The notes: generated by a model not told the origin, from the letters alone. 64,000 bases of DNA from Gaiellasilicea sp963707575 (GCA_963707575.1 OY970171.1:1-64000); one strand, 5' to 3'. Numbered from the stretch's first letter, positions 1 to 9,302 are shown. Made by a program: numbers and translations.

Positions 1-48
1 TGTGTTCGCCATGATGCACGAACACCTGTTCGCTGTCAAGTCAAGCTC

Positions 49-1350
49 TCAGACGATCGCGTGCAGCTCCCATTCGTCGACGCCCTTCAGCTCGTGACGG
101 CCACGGTCCTCGAACGCGATCCCGGAGCCGGCGACCAAATCCTTGACGGTGCGCGTGACCAGCAGCTCGCCGGGCGCCGCGGCGCCACAAACGCGCGCGC
201 CGATCGAGAGCGCGACACCGGCGACCTTTCCTTCGTGCAGCTCGCACTCGCCGGTGTGAATCCCCGCGCGTAGCTCGAGGCCGAGCGGACGCACGGCCTC
301 CATCGCCGCCTCCGCGCAGCGGATCGCGCGAGCCGGCCCGTCGAAGGTGGCGAAGAAGCCGTCGCCGGCCGTGTCGCGCTCCTCGCCGCGGAAGCGCGCC
401 AGCTCACGGCGAACCACAGCGTGGTGCCTTGCCAGCAAATCGCGCCAGGCGCGGTCGCCGAGCCTCGACGCCTGCTCGCTCGAGCCGACGATGTCGGTGA
501 ACATCACCGTTGTCAGCACGCTCTCGGGAACCAGCGGGCCGACGTCGCCGGCGACGAGCCGCTCGAGCTCGTCGGCGATGTCGAGGGAGAGGAAGACGCC
601 CCAGTAGTCGCTCCCCGAGACGCGCATCAGGCGCGCTCCGGGGATCCGCTCCGCCACCGCCCGCGATTCCTCCGTGGTCTCCGGCACGTTCAGCGTCTCG
701 CGGTAGAGGACGAGTGTCGGAGCACGTACGGCTGCGTAGACGTCGCTCAGGTCGGTTTGAAGGAAGGCGCGGTTGAGCTCGTAGCCCATCGCCGGGCTCG
801 CGCCGACCCGAAGCGCGTTCACAACCCACTGCCGCCCCTCCTCGGTCGCTGCCAGCGTCGGGCATGTGACCTCGAGTATCGCGTCGCACCACTCCTGGGT
901 TCCCCAGCCCTCGCGCAAGTCCAGCAGCTCGGATTCGTAGGCCCCCTGCACCGCAGCGACCGGCGGATGAAACAACGCGAGCGCGATCGTGCTCTCCGGA
1001 TACGTTGCGGCGAAGAGCGTCGCCATCAGGGAGCCCTCGTGTGACCCGAAGATCGCTGCGCGCTCTGAGCCGACCGCCCCGAGCACGGCCCGCACGTCCT
1101 CCATCCGCGTCTCGAGGGTCGGGAACGAGCCCCCTCGATCCGACAACCCGGTGCCGCGCTTGTCGAACAGAATCAGCCGAAACGACTGCGCCAACCGCTC
1201 GTAGAACGGCCGCCAGTAGGGCGACTCCCACGCGTACACGAGGTTGGAGACGTAATCGGGGACGAAGACGAGATCGGTCTCGCCGTTGCCGACGACCTGG
1301 TAGGCGATGGCGACGCCGCCGCTCCGTGCATAGCGAATGTCAGGCTCCAC
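49..1350 (-). CDS. alpha/beta hydrolase fused to class III adenylate/guanylate cyclase domain
   Basis: A 433-residue two-domain protein. Residues about 20-265 form an alpha/beta-hydrolase fold; an FDKRGTGLSD stretch follows the first strands and a GSHEGS motif sits at the usual nucleophile elbow, where Glu rather than Tyr/Phe flanks the Ser. Residues about 280-433 form a class III nucleotidyl cyclase domain, with the metal-binding start VMFTDIVGSS, the second-metal region DTAGDGFFATF and the conserved AGIHTGE strand. This architecture is common in actinobacteria. It probably makes cAMP in the cytoplasm; whether the hydrolase part is catalytic or a sensor is unknown. GTG start; GACGCT lies 6 nt upstream, a weak match to the leaderless -10 pattern seen elsewhere in the window. 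Confidence 0.88.
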   Translation of the reverse strand: MEPDIRYARSGGVAIAYQVVGNGETDLVFVPDYVSNLVYAWESPYWRPFYERLAQSFRLILFDKRGTGLSDRGGSFPTLETRMEDVRAVLGAVGSERAAIFGSHEGSLMATLFAATYPESTIALALFHPPVAAVQGAYESELLDLREGWGTQEWCDAILEVTCPTLAATEEGRQWVVNALRVGASPAMGYELNRAFLQTDLSDVYAAVRAPTLVLYRETLNVPETTEESRAVAERIPGARLMRVSGSDYWGVFLSLDIADELERLVAGDVGPLVPESVLTTVMFTDIVGSSEQASRLGDRAWRDLLARHHAVVRRELARFRGEERDTAGDGFFATFDGPARAIRCAEAAMEAVRPLGLELRAGIHTGECELHEGKVAGVALSIGARVCGAAAPGELLVTRTVKDLVAGSGIAFEDRGRHELKGVDEWELHAIV

Positions 1351-1405
1351 GCGGACAGCGTCCCGGAACTGAATCGACTAGGCAAGTCGGCAGAGGTCGA
1401 CCGGC

Positions 1406-2524
1406 TCAGGCCTCCAGCACACCCGGCAGGAAGCGGCCGTCGCGGTAGACGACCTCGCCGTCGGCGAGCACCTCGCTCCCGGAGCGGAGGTCGCAGATCA
1501 GGTCCCAGTGCAGGCCGGAGCGGTTCACGCCCCCGGTCTCGGGATAGCTCGTGCCCAGCGCGAGGTGCACCGTGCCGCCGATCTTCTCGTCGAAGAGGAT
1601 GTTCCGCGTGAAGCGGTCGATGCCCTCGTTGAGGCCGAACGCGAACTCGCCCAGCCGCTTCGAGCCCTCATCCATCGCGATCATCGCGCGCAGGAAGTCG
1701 AGACCGTGCGACGCCGAGCTGTCGACCACCTCGCCGCCGACGAAGCGCAGCTCGACGTCCTGGACCTCGCGGCCCTGGTACACGGCGGGGTAGGTGAAGC
1801 GCACGACGCCGTCGACGCGGGTCTCGAGCGGCGCGGTGAAGACCTCTCCGTCAGGGAAGTTCTCCCGACCGACCGACGGCTCCCAGGTGCGTCCCTCCAC
1901 CGCGAGCGTCAGATCCGTCCCCTCCGCCACGATGCGGAGCTCGCGGATGCCTTCGAGGTAGCGCTTCGCCGCGAAGGCGTGGTCGGCGAAGGCCCGCCAC
2001 GAGGCGACGGGATCGTCATCGAAGAGCCGGCCGGCACCGTAGACGAACTCCTCGTACTCGCTCAGGGACATGTCCGCGTCCTGGGCGGCGGCGTCAGTGG
2101 GGAACGCCGTCAGCACCCATTTCAGCTCACCCTCGGCGGCACGCTCCAGGTAGCGGTTGCGCACCTCCATTCGCGCGCGGCTGACCCGTGCCTGCACCTC
2201 GGGGTCGACGCCGCTCAAGCTCTTCGTGTTCTCCTCGGCCTCGACGATGATGCGCACGTCGGAGCTCTCGTTGGCGCCCCGGAAGGCCGGGGTGAGCCAG
2301 TCGAGCTGGTCGCCGGTCGCCTCGGCGTAGAAGAGCTCCGGCGCGCGCCCGAGCTTCACCCGGGGGACCGGATGACCCCCGGCGCGGAGTACCTGGCGGT
2401 AGAGCTCGATGATCAGCGGCTTTGCGGCGAGCGGCGCCTCGATCGTCACCACCTCACCCGGCTGGACGTCGGCCGAGTAGCCCACGAGCACCTCCGCGAG
2501 CCGCTCTACCCGCGGATCAGCCAT
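1406..2524 (-). CDS. M29 family aminopeptidase (AmpS/PepS-like), copy 1
   Basis: A 372-residue thermophilic-aminopeptidase family (M29) metallopeptidase. Family landmarks are visible: the N-terminal LQPGE-type strand (here DVQPGEVVTIEA), an NFPDGEVFTAP loop, GEFAFGLNEGID, and the C-terminal FDEKIGGTVHLALG plus LHWDLICDL segments that carry the metal ligands. It removes N-terminal residues from peptides in the cytoplasm. Its start overlaps the end of a paralogous aminopeptidase gene by 8 bases, so the two are co-transcribed and probably arose by tandem duplication. The usual family length is 370-410 residues, so it looks complete. Confidence 0.92.
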   Translation of the reverse strand: MADPRVERLAEVLVGYSADVQPGEVVTIEAPLAAKPLIIELYRQVLRAGGHPVPRVKLGRAPELFYAEATGDQLDWLTPAFRGANESSDVRIIVEAEENTKSLSGVDPEVQARVSRARMEVRNRYLERAAEGELKWVLTAFPTDAAAQDADMSLSEYEEFVYGAGRLFDDDPVASWRAFADHAFAAKRYLEGIRELRIVAEGTDLTLAVEGRTWEPSVGRENFPDGEVFTAPLETRVDGVVRFTYPAVYQGREVQDVELRFVGGEVVDSSASHGLDFLRAMIAMDEGSKRLGEFAFGLNEGIDRFTRNILFDEKIGGTVHLALGTSYPETGGVNRSGLHWDLICDLRSGSEVLADGEVVYRDGRFLPGVLEA

Positions 2525-3626
2525 CGAGGAAGCCGCCCGCCTTCCACACGAGCTCGCCGTCGGCGTAGACCTCGCCGTCGGCGCGCAGATCGCAGATCAG
2601 GTCCCAGTGCAGGCTCGAGTCGTTCAGGCCGCCGACCTCGGTGAAGCTTGACCCGAGCGCCACGTGCACGGTGCCGCCGATCTTCTCGTCGAAGAGGATG
2701 TTGCCCGTGAAGCGGTCGATCCCGTAGTTGAGCCCGAAGGCGACCTCGCCGAGGATTCGGGCTCCGGCGTCGCGGTCGAGCAGCGACTCGAGGAAGTCGC
2801 CTCCCCGGGCAGCCTCGGCCGAGACGACCCGGCCACCCTCGAAGCGCAGGCGGACGTCGGTCACCTCGCGGCCGGCATAGAGCGCCGGGAACGTGAAGCG
2901 GATCTCGCCCTCGGTCGCGTCCTCGACCGGGCTCGTGTAGACCTCGCCGTCGGGCATGTTGACGCGCCCGTCCGCGGCCTCCCAGCGTCGGCCGCCGACG
3001 CCGACGCGGAGATCGGTGTCTGGCCCCAGGATGCGCAGCTCACGCACGTCGGTGAGCCGCGCCGCGTGGGCATTCAGCTCGGTCGACACCCCACGCCAGT
3101 AGGCGACCGGGTCGTCGTCGCCCGCGACGTGGCAGGCGCCGAAGACGAAGTCCTCGTAGTCCGTCAGCGACATCTGCGCGTCCTGCGCGAATGCATTGAC
3201 CGGCGCCAGCGTCCCGCACCAGCGCATCTGCCCTGCCGCGATCCGCTCCCACGTGCGCCGGATCAGCGCCTGGCGCGCGGCGAGCCGGCGGCCGTGGCGG
3301 TCGGGGTCGGCGTTCGTGAACGCGCGCGTGTTCGTCTCCGCCCAGACGGTCACCGACGCGTCGAGCGCCTCGATCTCGTCCCACTCGAGCTGCGCGACGT
3401 GGGCGAGCTGCTCCTCCGAGCCCTCCGCCACCATCAGCTCGGCCAGGCGATCGACCGAAACGTCGAGGTAGGGATTGGCGCCGAGCCGCAGGGCTGCGCG
3501 ATAGAGCTCCAGCAGGAGCGGCGCACCCGCCTCGGAGCTGTCGAGGCGGACGACCTCGCCGGGCTGCAGGTCCAACGAGTAGCCGGCGATCAGACCGGCA
3601 AGGCGCTCGAGCCTCGCGTCGCTCAA
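2517..3626 (-). CDS. M29 family aminopeptidase, copy 2
   Basis: A 369-residue M29 metallopeptidase paralogous to its downstream neighbour. It has the same NMPDGEVYTSP loop, GEVAFGLNYGID segment, FDEKIGGTVHVALG and LHWDLICDL motifs. I chose the TTG at 3626 because the protein aligns with the neighbour from there (LSDARLERLAGLIAGYSLDLQPGE) and because TTG overlaps the expected TGA of the upstream glycosidase (TTGA overlap). A longer open frame continues upstream and fuses it to the glycosidase, but only because the glycosidase frame is shifted. A true fusion is the less likely reading. Confidence 0.85.
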   Translation of the reverse strand: MSDARLERLAGLIAGYSLDLQPGEVVRLDSSEAGAPLLLELYRAALRLGANPYLDVSVDRLAELMVAEGSEEQLAHVAQLEWDEIEALDASVTVWAETNTRAFTNADPDRHGRRLAARQALIRRTWERIAAGQMRWCGTLAPVNAFAQDAQMSLTDYEDFVFGACHVAGDDDPVAYWRGVSTELNAHAARLTDVRELRILGPDTDLRVGVGGRRWEAADGRVNMPDGEVYTSPVEDATEGEIRFTFPALYAGREVTDVRLRFEGGRVVSAEAARGGDFLESLLDRDAGARILGEVAFGLNYGIDRFTGNILFDEKIGGTVHVALGSSFTEVGGLNDSSLHWDLICDLRADGEVYADGELVWKAGGFLDG

Positions 3627-5102
3627 GCGCCGCCCGTTCGCCTCGGCTGGGCGTTCGCGACGAGGAAGGCCGGGCTGCGGAAGATCGAGACGCGGCGCGC
3701 GTTCAACTTCGCCGCGACCGACACGACGAGCACCTGCCTGCCGGTAGCTCGGCGTGGCGGAGACGTTCAGCGCGGGCCGCCGGTAGGCGTTCACGCTCCC
3801 TGCGGGCCGGAGGAAGGTCTGGATCCGGGCCAGCGGGGTCCGGGCGGGGACGAGACCCGCGCGAACGACGACGTCCTCGGCGGCCGTGGCCTTGAACCAG
3901 AAGCGACGCGCCGAGCCGGCCTGCACCCCCTTGAAGGGGCCGAACTTGACGGTGGCCCGGTCGGGCCGGCGCAGCGGCGTCCACCGGCGCAGCTTTCCGC
4001 GGCAGCGGCCGCCCGTCGCGGCGATCGCGGCGCTGACCGCCTTGTGCGCGGGCCGCGCGGTCCCGTCGACACGCCGAAGCGCGGACTGCCAGCCGCCGAG
4101 CGCGTCGTCGTCGTAGTAGCCGAAGAAGTTCAACTGCGCGACCGCGGGGTCGCAGACGACGAAGCGCACGAGCTCGCCATAGATCGCGGCCTGTGCCTTC
4201 TCGGTCGTCACCCTGACGTTCTCTTTCCCGTCGTAACCCCGCCAGGGGCTGACGGCGACCTGCCAGCCCACCTCGTCGAGATACAGCTTCAGGCCGCCCG
4301 ACGTCGTGGGTTGCCGCGTGCCTGCGAAGGCGTCCCAGAGCGCCTGCTTGACGCGTCGCAGCTCGTGCAGCCCGGCGTTCGGCCACGAGTAGGTGAACCC
4401 GAACGGGACCTTGAAGTTGCTCGGGCTCGGATAGGGGTGGAAACTGAAGCCGTCCATCAGCGGCGCCCGCCGGTGGCTCTTGCGGTACCAGGCTCCGAGC
4501 GAGGAGATGAAGTGCATGGGCGAAGACTTGCCGGCCCGGCCCGGCGCGCGGTCGCCACGGGGCGACAGACCGACTCCGAGCACGGTGATGTCGCGCGAGA
4601 CCGCCTTCAGCGCGTCGTAGCCCGCAGCCAGAAACGGGCCGAACGAGGCAGCCGAGCGGATCGCACCCTTGCGGTTGCCCTGCGGGCGCCAGAACGTGTT
4701 CAGGTTCGGCTCGTTGCCGACGATGTAGGTCGTCACCTCCGGGAACGCGCGCGCGACGCCCTCGAGCCAGTCCGCGAAGCCGGCCGGGCCGGACCAGCCG
4801 GTCTCGATCGCGCTCGGGGGATACGGGTAGACGGCGAACACCGGCCTGATCCCGGCGTCGATCGCAGCCGGCACCGCGCGCTCGAGCAGCTCGCGGTCTG
4901 GAATCTCACTCGACCCGGGCATCCAGCGAACGGTGATCACGTTCTGCTTCAGCCCGGCCGAGGCCATCTGCGCGAAGAACTCTGCCCCTCCGTCCTCCGC
5001 GTACTTGCCCGTGTCGTCGTTCGCGCCGAAGTCGACGGCCGATGCGGTCGCGGCGAAAGTGAGCGCGCACGCGAGAACGAGCGCGGCGATGAGCTTGTGC
5101 AA
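3623..5102 (-). pseudogene. secreted clan GH-A-like glycoside hydrolase, frameshifted near its C-terminus
   Basis: A signal peptide (residues 1-22, cut after ASA) is followed by a (beta/alpha)8 glycosidase-like domain. VGNEPNLN supplies a clan GH-A acid/base Glu (E131) and LYLDEVGWQ supplies a likely nucleophile Glu (E277). A beta-rich tail follows from about residue 385. In the first frame translation runs into the downstream aminopeptidase. Near 3733-3740 the plus strand carries CCTG twice in tandem. Removing one copy restores a frame that reads RQVLVVSVAAKLNARR and then RRTGGA, ending in TGA at 3623-3625, in exact TTGA overlap with the aminopeptidase start. I therefore read this as a 4-bp duplication frameshift, or a sequencing error, affecting only the last 38 or so residues. 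Confidence 0.75.
3733..3740 (-). repeat. 4-bp tandem duplication causing a frameshift
   Basis: CCTGCCTG on the plus strand. Deleting one unit joins the glycosidase frame to its proper C-terminal frame. It marks slippage or an assembly/sequencing indel. Confidence 0.6.
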
Positions 5103-5144
5103 AGTGTGTGCCCTCTCTGGAGACCCGGAATCCTGCAGATGTGA

Positions 5145-6269
5145 CTATCGGCTTTTCGGCGCCGGAATTGAAGAGCCTGCAACCCCTCGCTCCTCCAGCA
5201 AGGCGAGCACGGCGTCGAGCAGCCGCTCCGGACCGAAGCGCACCGGGTCGTCGACGGGCAGGCCGGTCTCGACCGCCGCCGCCTCGACTGCGGCGCGCGC
5301 CCCGTCCTCGTCCAGCAGGCGGGTGTTCAGCGCGATCGCAGCCACACGCGCCCGGCGGGCCGGGAGCGCAATCCGCTCGTGGAGCTCGACGAGCACCGGC
5401 AGCGGCGGGATCGTGTGGCCCGGGTAGCCCTCGACCTCCGTCTGGCCGGCGAGATGGCAGAGCACGAAGGCATGCGGCGCGCTCCCGTGGATCAGCCCGA
5501 GCGTGACGCCCGAGTAGGCCGGATGGAGCAGCGCGCCCTGCCCCTCGACGAAGAGCAGCTCGCCGCCGCGCTTGTGACCCTCTGCGACGAGACGCTCCGC
5601 AGCACCGGCCAGGAAGTCCGAGACGACCGCGTCGACCGAGATCCCCCAGCCGGCGATCGCAATCCCCGTCTGCCCCGTTGGCACGAAGCGGGCCGCCAGC
5701 CCGCGGGCCCGCGCTGCCCGCTCGAGCTCGAGCGACACGGTCATCTTCCCGATCGCGCACTCCGATCCGACCGTCAGCACCGTGCGCACCGGCAACTCGA
5801 GGTTCGCGCCCGTCGGGACGTCGAGACCGTCGGGCGGCCGGCGGAGGTCGCGCAGCTCGACCCCATGGCGTGCGGCGAGCGCCGCCAGCTCCTCGTCGCC
5901 GGCCAGGAACTCGTGCAGCCCGTTCTCGATATGCAGCCCCGCTGCGATGCAGCTCTTGAGCAGCTCGCGCCACGCCGGCGGGAAGCGTCCGCCCTGCGTG
6001 GCGACGCCCACGAGCGCGGTCGTCGGCCCGAGCGGGAGCGCGTCGGAGACCGTCGCGACGATCGGCACGCCCGACTGCGTCTCCCCCGCGCGCTCAGAGT
6101 CCAGCAGCGCCACGACCTCCCGCTCCCCGTAGGCGAGCACCCCGCGCGCCGTCTTCCCGTAGTGCGGATCGGCGGAGAAGCCCTCTGCCAGGATCAGCAG
6201 CCGCTCAGGCTGGGCCGGCTCAGGCTGGGCCGGCTCAGGCTGGGCCGGCTCAGACCGGGCGTCCGACAC
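5145..6269 (-). CDS. dgcN: DUF1611 protein, probable D-glutamate N-acetyltransferase (DgcN-like)
   Basis: A DUF1611-type protein with a P-loop-like GSECAIGKMT motif in the C-terminal half and a Rossmann-like N-terminal part (LLILAEGFSADPHYGKTARGV). DUF1611 proteins paired with enolase-superfamily epimerases include DgcN, which N-acetylates D-Glu so that DgcA can racemise it. The immediate upstream neighbour is just such an epimerase and overlaps it by 20 bases. The GTG at 6269 is my choice; the frame is open further upstream but only as a shadow of the neighbour. An (EPAQP)3 repeat follows the start and is probably a disordered leader. The exact acyl donor and substrate are inferred from the pairing only. 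Confidence 0.72.
   Translation of the reverse strand: MSDARSEPAQPEPAQPEPAQPERLLILAEGFSADPHYGKTARGVLAYGEREVVALLDSERAGETQSGVPIVATVSDALPLGPTTALVGVATQGGRFPPAWRELLKSCIAAGLHIENGLHEFLAGDEELAALAARHGVELRDLRRPPDGLDVPTGANLELPVRTVLTVGSECAIGKMTVSLELERAARARGLAARFVPTGQTGIAIAGWGISVDAVVSDFLAGAAERLVAEGHKRGGELLFVEGQGALLHPAYSGVTLGLIHGSAPHAFVLCHLAGQTEVEGYPGHTIPPLPVLVELHERIALPARRARVAAIALNTRLLDEDGARAAVEAAAVETGLPVDDPVRFGPERLLDAVLALLEERGVAGSSIPAPKSR
6204..6253. repeat. 15-bp tandem repeat, three full units
   Basis: Three perfect units of CTCAGGCTGGGCCGG plus a partial fourth. On the minus strand they encode EPAQP repeats at the N-terminus of the DgcN-like protein. Units of 15 bp keep the frame, so copy number could vary without breaking the gene. 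Confidence 0.9.
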
Positions 6270-7266
6270 CGAGCCCTGGACGGTCTGAGGGGACCTGAAC
6301 GCCGTCCGCGAGGTCGACCCCCGGCCAGGGGTCCTCGGCAAGCAGGAGATTGCCGTCGAGGTCGACGTGATCGCAGAGTGGCGCCACGACGCAGCCGGCC
6401 GCGATCCCGAGCCCGGATTCGACCATGCAGCCGAGCATCACGCCGAGCCCGAGCGCACGGGCCGCGTGAGCCATCCGGATCGCCTCCCGGATCCCGCCCG
6501 ACTTGGCGAGCTTGAGGTTGACGCCGTGCGCGATCTCCGCGCAGCCCGCGACGTCGGCCAGCGTGTGGCAATCCTCGTCGACGTAGATCGGGAGCGGCGA
6601 GCGCTCCTTCAGCGCCCGGCCGCCCTCATCACCGGCCCGCAGCGGCTGCTCGCAGTAGGCGACGCCGAGCGAGGCGAGCTGCGGCAGCGCGTCGAGCGCC
6701 TCGTCGAGCGACCACCACTCGTTGACGTCGACCTGGAGCGGCAGGTCGGTGACGCCCCGCACCGCCCGGACGCGCTCCACGTCCAGGCCGTCGCCGCCTC
6801 CGAGCTTCAGCTTCAGCCGGCCGAAGCGCGCGGCTGCGCGCTCGGCGCGCCGAGCCATGTCGTCGGGGTCGCCGAGCCAGACCGTCCAGGAGGTCTGTGG
6901 GCCGCTGCGAGGCAGCCCGAGCAGCTTCCAGACGGGCACGCCAAGGAGCTTTCCCTGCAGGTCGTGCAGGGCCGCGTCGAGCGCGCTCTTGGCCGCGAGC
7001 TCACCCGGGAGCTCGCCGAGGCGGCCGCCGATCTGCTCGAGCGCCCAGGGGTCGTCGCCGAGCGCGCGCGCCCCATGCTCCTCGACGAACGCAAGCGCCG
7101 AGACGGCCGACTCGGAGTAGTGCTCGATCGGTGCCGCCTCGCCGTAGCCGACCGCGCCGTCATGGCGCAGCTCGACGTGGACGACGTCCTCCGCGTCGCG
7201 CGACTCGCGGGAGATGACGAAGGTCTCGGCCAGCCGGAGCGTGACGATCTCGGCCGAGAGCTGCAC
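6250..7266 (-). CDS. dgcA: enolase-superfamily dipeptide epimerase, probable N-acetyl-D-glutamate racemase (DgcA-like)
   Basis: A 338-residue mandelate racemase/muconate lactonizing subgroup enzyme. The catalytic lysine sits in RLKLKLGG. Metal ligands appear in LQVDVNEWW (Asp), YCEQPL (Glu) and IYVDEDC (Asp), and the second lysine is in VNLKLAKSGG. These match Ala-Glu epimerases and the DgcA type, which racemises N-acetyl-Glu. Overlap with the DgcN-like gene supports a two-gene D-glutamate operon, with peptidases next door that could feed it D-amino acids. I chose the GTG at 7266 because a TAAGGT box ends 7 nt before it, the leaderless pattern of this genome; GTG 7272 is also possible. Confidence 0.82.
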   Translation of the reverse strand: MQLSAEIVTLRLAETFVISRESRDAEDVVHVELRHDGAVGYGEAAPIEHYSESAVSALAFVEEHGARALGDDPWALEQIGGRLGELPGELAAKSALDAALHDLQGKLLGVPVWKLLGLPRSGPQTSWTVWLGDPDDMARRAERAAARFGRLKLKLGGGDGLDVERVRAVRGVTDLPLQVDVNEWWSLDEALDALPQLASLGVAYCEQPLRAGDEGGRALKERSPLPIYVDEDCHTLADVAGCAEIAHGVNLKLAKSGGIREAIRMAHAARALGLGVMLGCMVESGLGIAAGCVVAPLCDHVDLDGNLLLAEDPWPGVDLADGVQVPSDRPGLGVGRPV

Positions 7267-7359
7267 GCGCACAACCTTAACCTGACGCGGGTTGCAAAAG
7301 GTCTTTGTGCCGCTTACGGTGCCGGTGAACCAGCGGCAAACCAGAGGCAAGGGAGAGCG

Positions 7360-8301
7360 ATGAAGAAGCTATTTCTGCTCGTGAGCGGCGTTCTCGCGCT
7401 GCTCGCGACCACGGCGGCGCCCGCGAGCGCCGAGCAGGGCCACGGCCTGGGCGCGAGCGGGGTATGCGTGGCCGAGAGCGAGTTCAGCAGCCTGAACGCC
7501 CTGACCCGCGGCTCCACTGCACGAAAGGGTTGGGAGCGCGACGCTCCGGCGCGTATCAACGTCGGCGACTCGAGTTACGACTCCGGGATCGCGCCGAACG
7601 TCCCGGCGGGCTTCACGGTGACCGTTCCGACCTACATCCACGTGATCACCGCCGGCACGGTGGGCGCGATCACGGATGCGCAGATCACCGCGCAGATGGA
7701 CGTGCTCAACCTCTCGTTCGCCGGCTTCTACGGCGGCGCCAATTCCGGGATCCGGTTCGAGCTGCGAGGGGTCACCCGCACCGACAACGCGGCGTGGCAC
7801 ACGATGGACAGCTTCGCCGACGAGATCGCGGCCAAGCAGGCCCTCCGTCAGGGCGGCCCGAATGCGCTCAACATCTACACGGGCACGGCGGCCGGCAACC
7901 TCGGCTTCGCCTACTACCCGTCGGTGCTGAAGGCGAACGGGAAGAAGCTCCAGTTCCTGGACGGGGCCGTGATCCACTACGGCTCGTTCCCGGGCGGCTT
8001 CATCACGCCATACAACCTCGGCTTCACCGTGACGCACGAGGTGGGTCACTGGCTCGGGCTCGCGCACACGTTCGAGAAGGGCTGCCTCGGCGACGGCGAC
8101 CGCGTGGACGACACGCCGGCGATGCTCGTGCCGACGAGCGGGTGCCCTGTGGGCAAGGACACGTGCCTGAAGGAGCCGGGGCTCGACCCGATCCGCAACT
8201 ACATGGATTACTCGGTCGACGCCTGCTACAACCAGTTCACTCCTGGCCAGGCGGCGCGGATGCAGGCCCAGTACATCCACTTCCGCACGGGCAGGTACTA
8301 G
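7360..8301 (+). CDS. secreted M43-type (pappalysin-like) zinc metalloprotease, copy 1
   Basis: A 313-residue secreted protease. A signal peptide (MKKLFLLVSGVLALLATTAA, cut near ASA) and a short propeptide precede the catalytic part. The zinc site HEVGHWLGLAH begins at residue 226 and fits the metzincin HExxHxxGxxH consensus. The Met-turn is NYMDYSVDAC and paired cysteines sit around the active site, as in cytophagalysin/pappalysin-like M43 enzymes. The start has a GGGAGAG ribosome binding site. A near-identical protease follows, so the pair is a tandem duplication. Likely role: extracellular protein degradation for nutrition. Confidence 0.93.
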   Translation: MKKLFLLVSGVLALLATTAAPASAEQGHGLGASGVCVAESEFSSLNALTRGSTARKGWERDAPARINVGDSSYDSGIAPNVPAGFTVTVPTYIHVITAGTVGAITDAQITAQMDVLNLSFAGFYGGANSGIRFELRGVTRTDNAAWHTMDSFADEIAAKQALRQGGPNALNIYTGTAAGNLGFAYYPSVLKANGKKLQFLDGAVIHYGSFPGGFITPYNLGFTVTHEVGHWLGLAHTFEKGCLGDGDRVDDTPAMLVPTSGCPVGKDTCLKEPGLDPIRNYMDYSVDACYNQFTPGQAARMQAQYIHFRTGRY

Positions 8302-8311
8302 GGAGATCCAG

Positions 8312-8341
8312 GGGCGGAGCGCCACTCGAGGCGCTCCGCCC
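8312..8341 (+). terminator. perfect 12-bp hairpin between the two M43 genes
   Basis: Arms 8312-8323 (GGGCGGAGCGCC) and 8330-8341 are perfect inverted copies around a 6-base loop. No long T-run follows, so it could be a weak terminator or an mRNA-stabilising hairpin after the first protease gene. Confidence 0.6.
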
Positions 8342-8369
8342 TTCCATCGCAAGTCAAGGGGGTAGAGGG

Positions 8370-9302
8370 ATGAAGAGGACCATGCTGCTGCTCGCTGCCG
8401 GCGTGGCAGCCGTCGCGATGACGGCCGCACCCGCAGGCGCAGGCGCCGGCGCCCAGGCCGGACCCTCGGCGTCGTGCTGGACGGCGTCGTCGAGCTTCGA
8501 CAGTCTCGCGGCACTCACGTCGCCTGCGAGCAGCGCCCGTGGCACCGAGATCGGCCGGGAGCCGGCCCTGAACGAGAAGGTCGAAGCGCTGCCGGAGTCC
8601 GCGAAGGGCAAGGGCGGGAAGAAGTTCAGGGCAGCGGTGCCCACGTACTTCCACGTGATCACCGACGGGGCGACCGGCAACGTCACCGACGCTCAGATCC
8701 AGGAGCAGATGAACGTGCTCAACCTCGCGTTCTCGGGCTTCTACGGTGGCGCCAACTCCGGCTTCCGCTTCGAGCTCACGGGAATCACGCGCACAGACGA
8801 CGCCGAGTGGTTCAACGCGAAGGCCGGCACGCATCCCGAACGGGAGATGAAGAGCACCCTCCGGCAGGGCGGGTTCGAATCGCTAAACGTCTACACGAAC
8901 CTCGCCGGCGGCTACCTGGGCTACGCCTACCTGCCGGGGCTGCCGGACTCGCGGCTCTCCATCGACGGGATCGTCCTCCACTGGGGCTCCCTGCCCGGCA
9001 CGACCGTCTTCCCCGGCCGCTACGACCTGGGCATGACGCTCGTCCACGAGGCCGGCCACTGGGTCAACCTCGAGCACACGTTCTACGGCGGCTGCAACGC
9101 CAAGGGCGACTTCGTCGCCGACACGCCGGCGATGCTCGTACCCACGAGCGGCTGCCCCGAGGGCAAGGACACGTGCCCGAAGGAGCCGGGGCTCGACCCG
9201 ATCCACAACTACATGGACTACTCCTACGACGCCTGTTACAACCAGTTCACGCCGGGGCAGGTCGCCCGGGCGCAGGACTCCTGGCTCTACTTCAGAGCCT
9301 GA
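8370..9302 (+). CDS. secreted M43-type zinc metalloprotease, copy 2
   Basis: A 310-residue paralogue of the upstream protease. It has a signal peptide (MKRTMLLLAAGVAAVAMTAA), the zinc site HEAGHWVNLEH starting at residue 226, and the Met-turn NYMDYSYDAC. It departs from the metzincin consensus by having Asn in place of the usual Gly within the motif (HWVNLEH); the three His and the Glu are kept, so it should still bind zinc. GGTAGAGGG gives a ribosome binding site. It lies 68 bp after copy 1 beyond a strong hairpin, so the two may be separately regulated. Confidence 0.92.
   Translation: MKRTMLLLAAGVAAVAMTAAPAGAGAGAQAGPSASCWTASSSFDSLAALTSPASSARGTEIGREPALNEKVEALPESAKGKGGKKFRAAVPTYFHVITDGATGNVTDAQIQEQMNVLNLAFSGFYGGANSGFRFELTGITRTDDAEWFNAKAGTHPEREMKSTLRQGGFESLNVYTNLAGGYLGYAYLPGLPDSRLSIDGIVLHWGSLPGTTVFPGRYDLGMTLVHEAGHWVNLEHTFYGGCNAKGDFVADTPAMLVPTSGCPEGKDTCPKEPGLDPIHNYMDYSYDACYNQFTPGQVARAQDSWLYFRA

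Noticed and set aside
2517..5102. A single 861-residue glycosidase-aminopeptidase fusion
   Set aside because: The fusion depends on a 4-bp tandem duplication. The alternative frame gives a proper glycosidase end in TTGA overlap with an aminopeptidase start that aligns with its paralogue.
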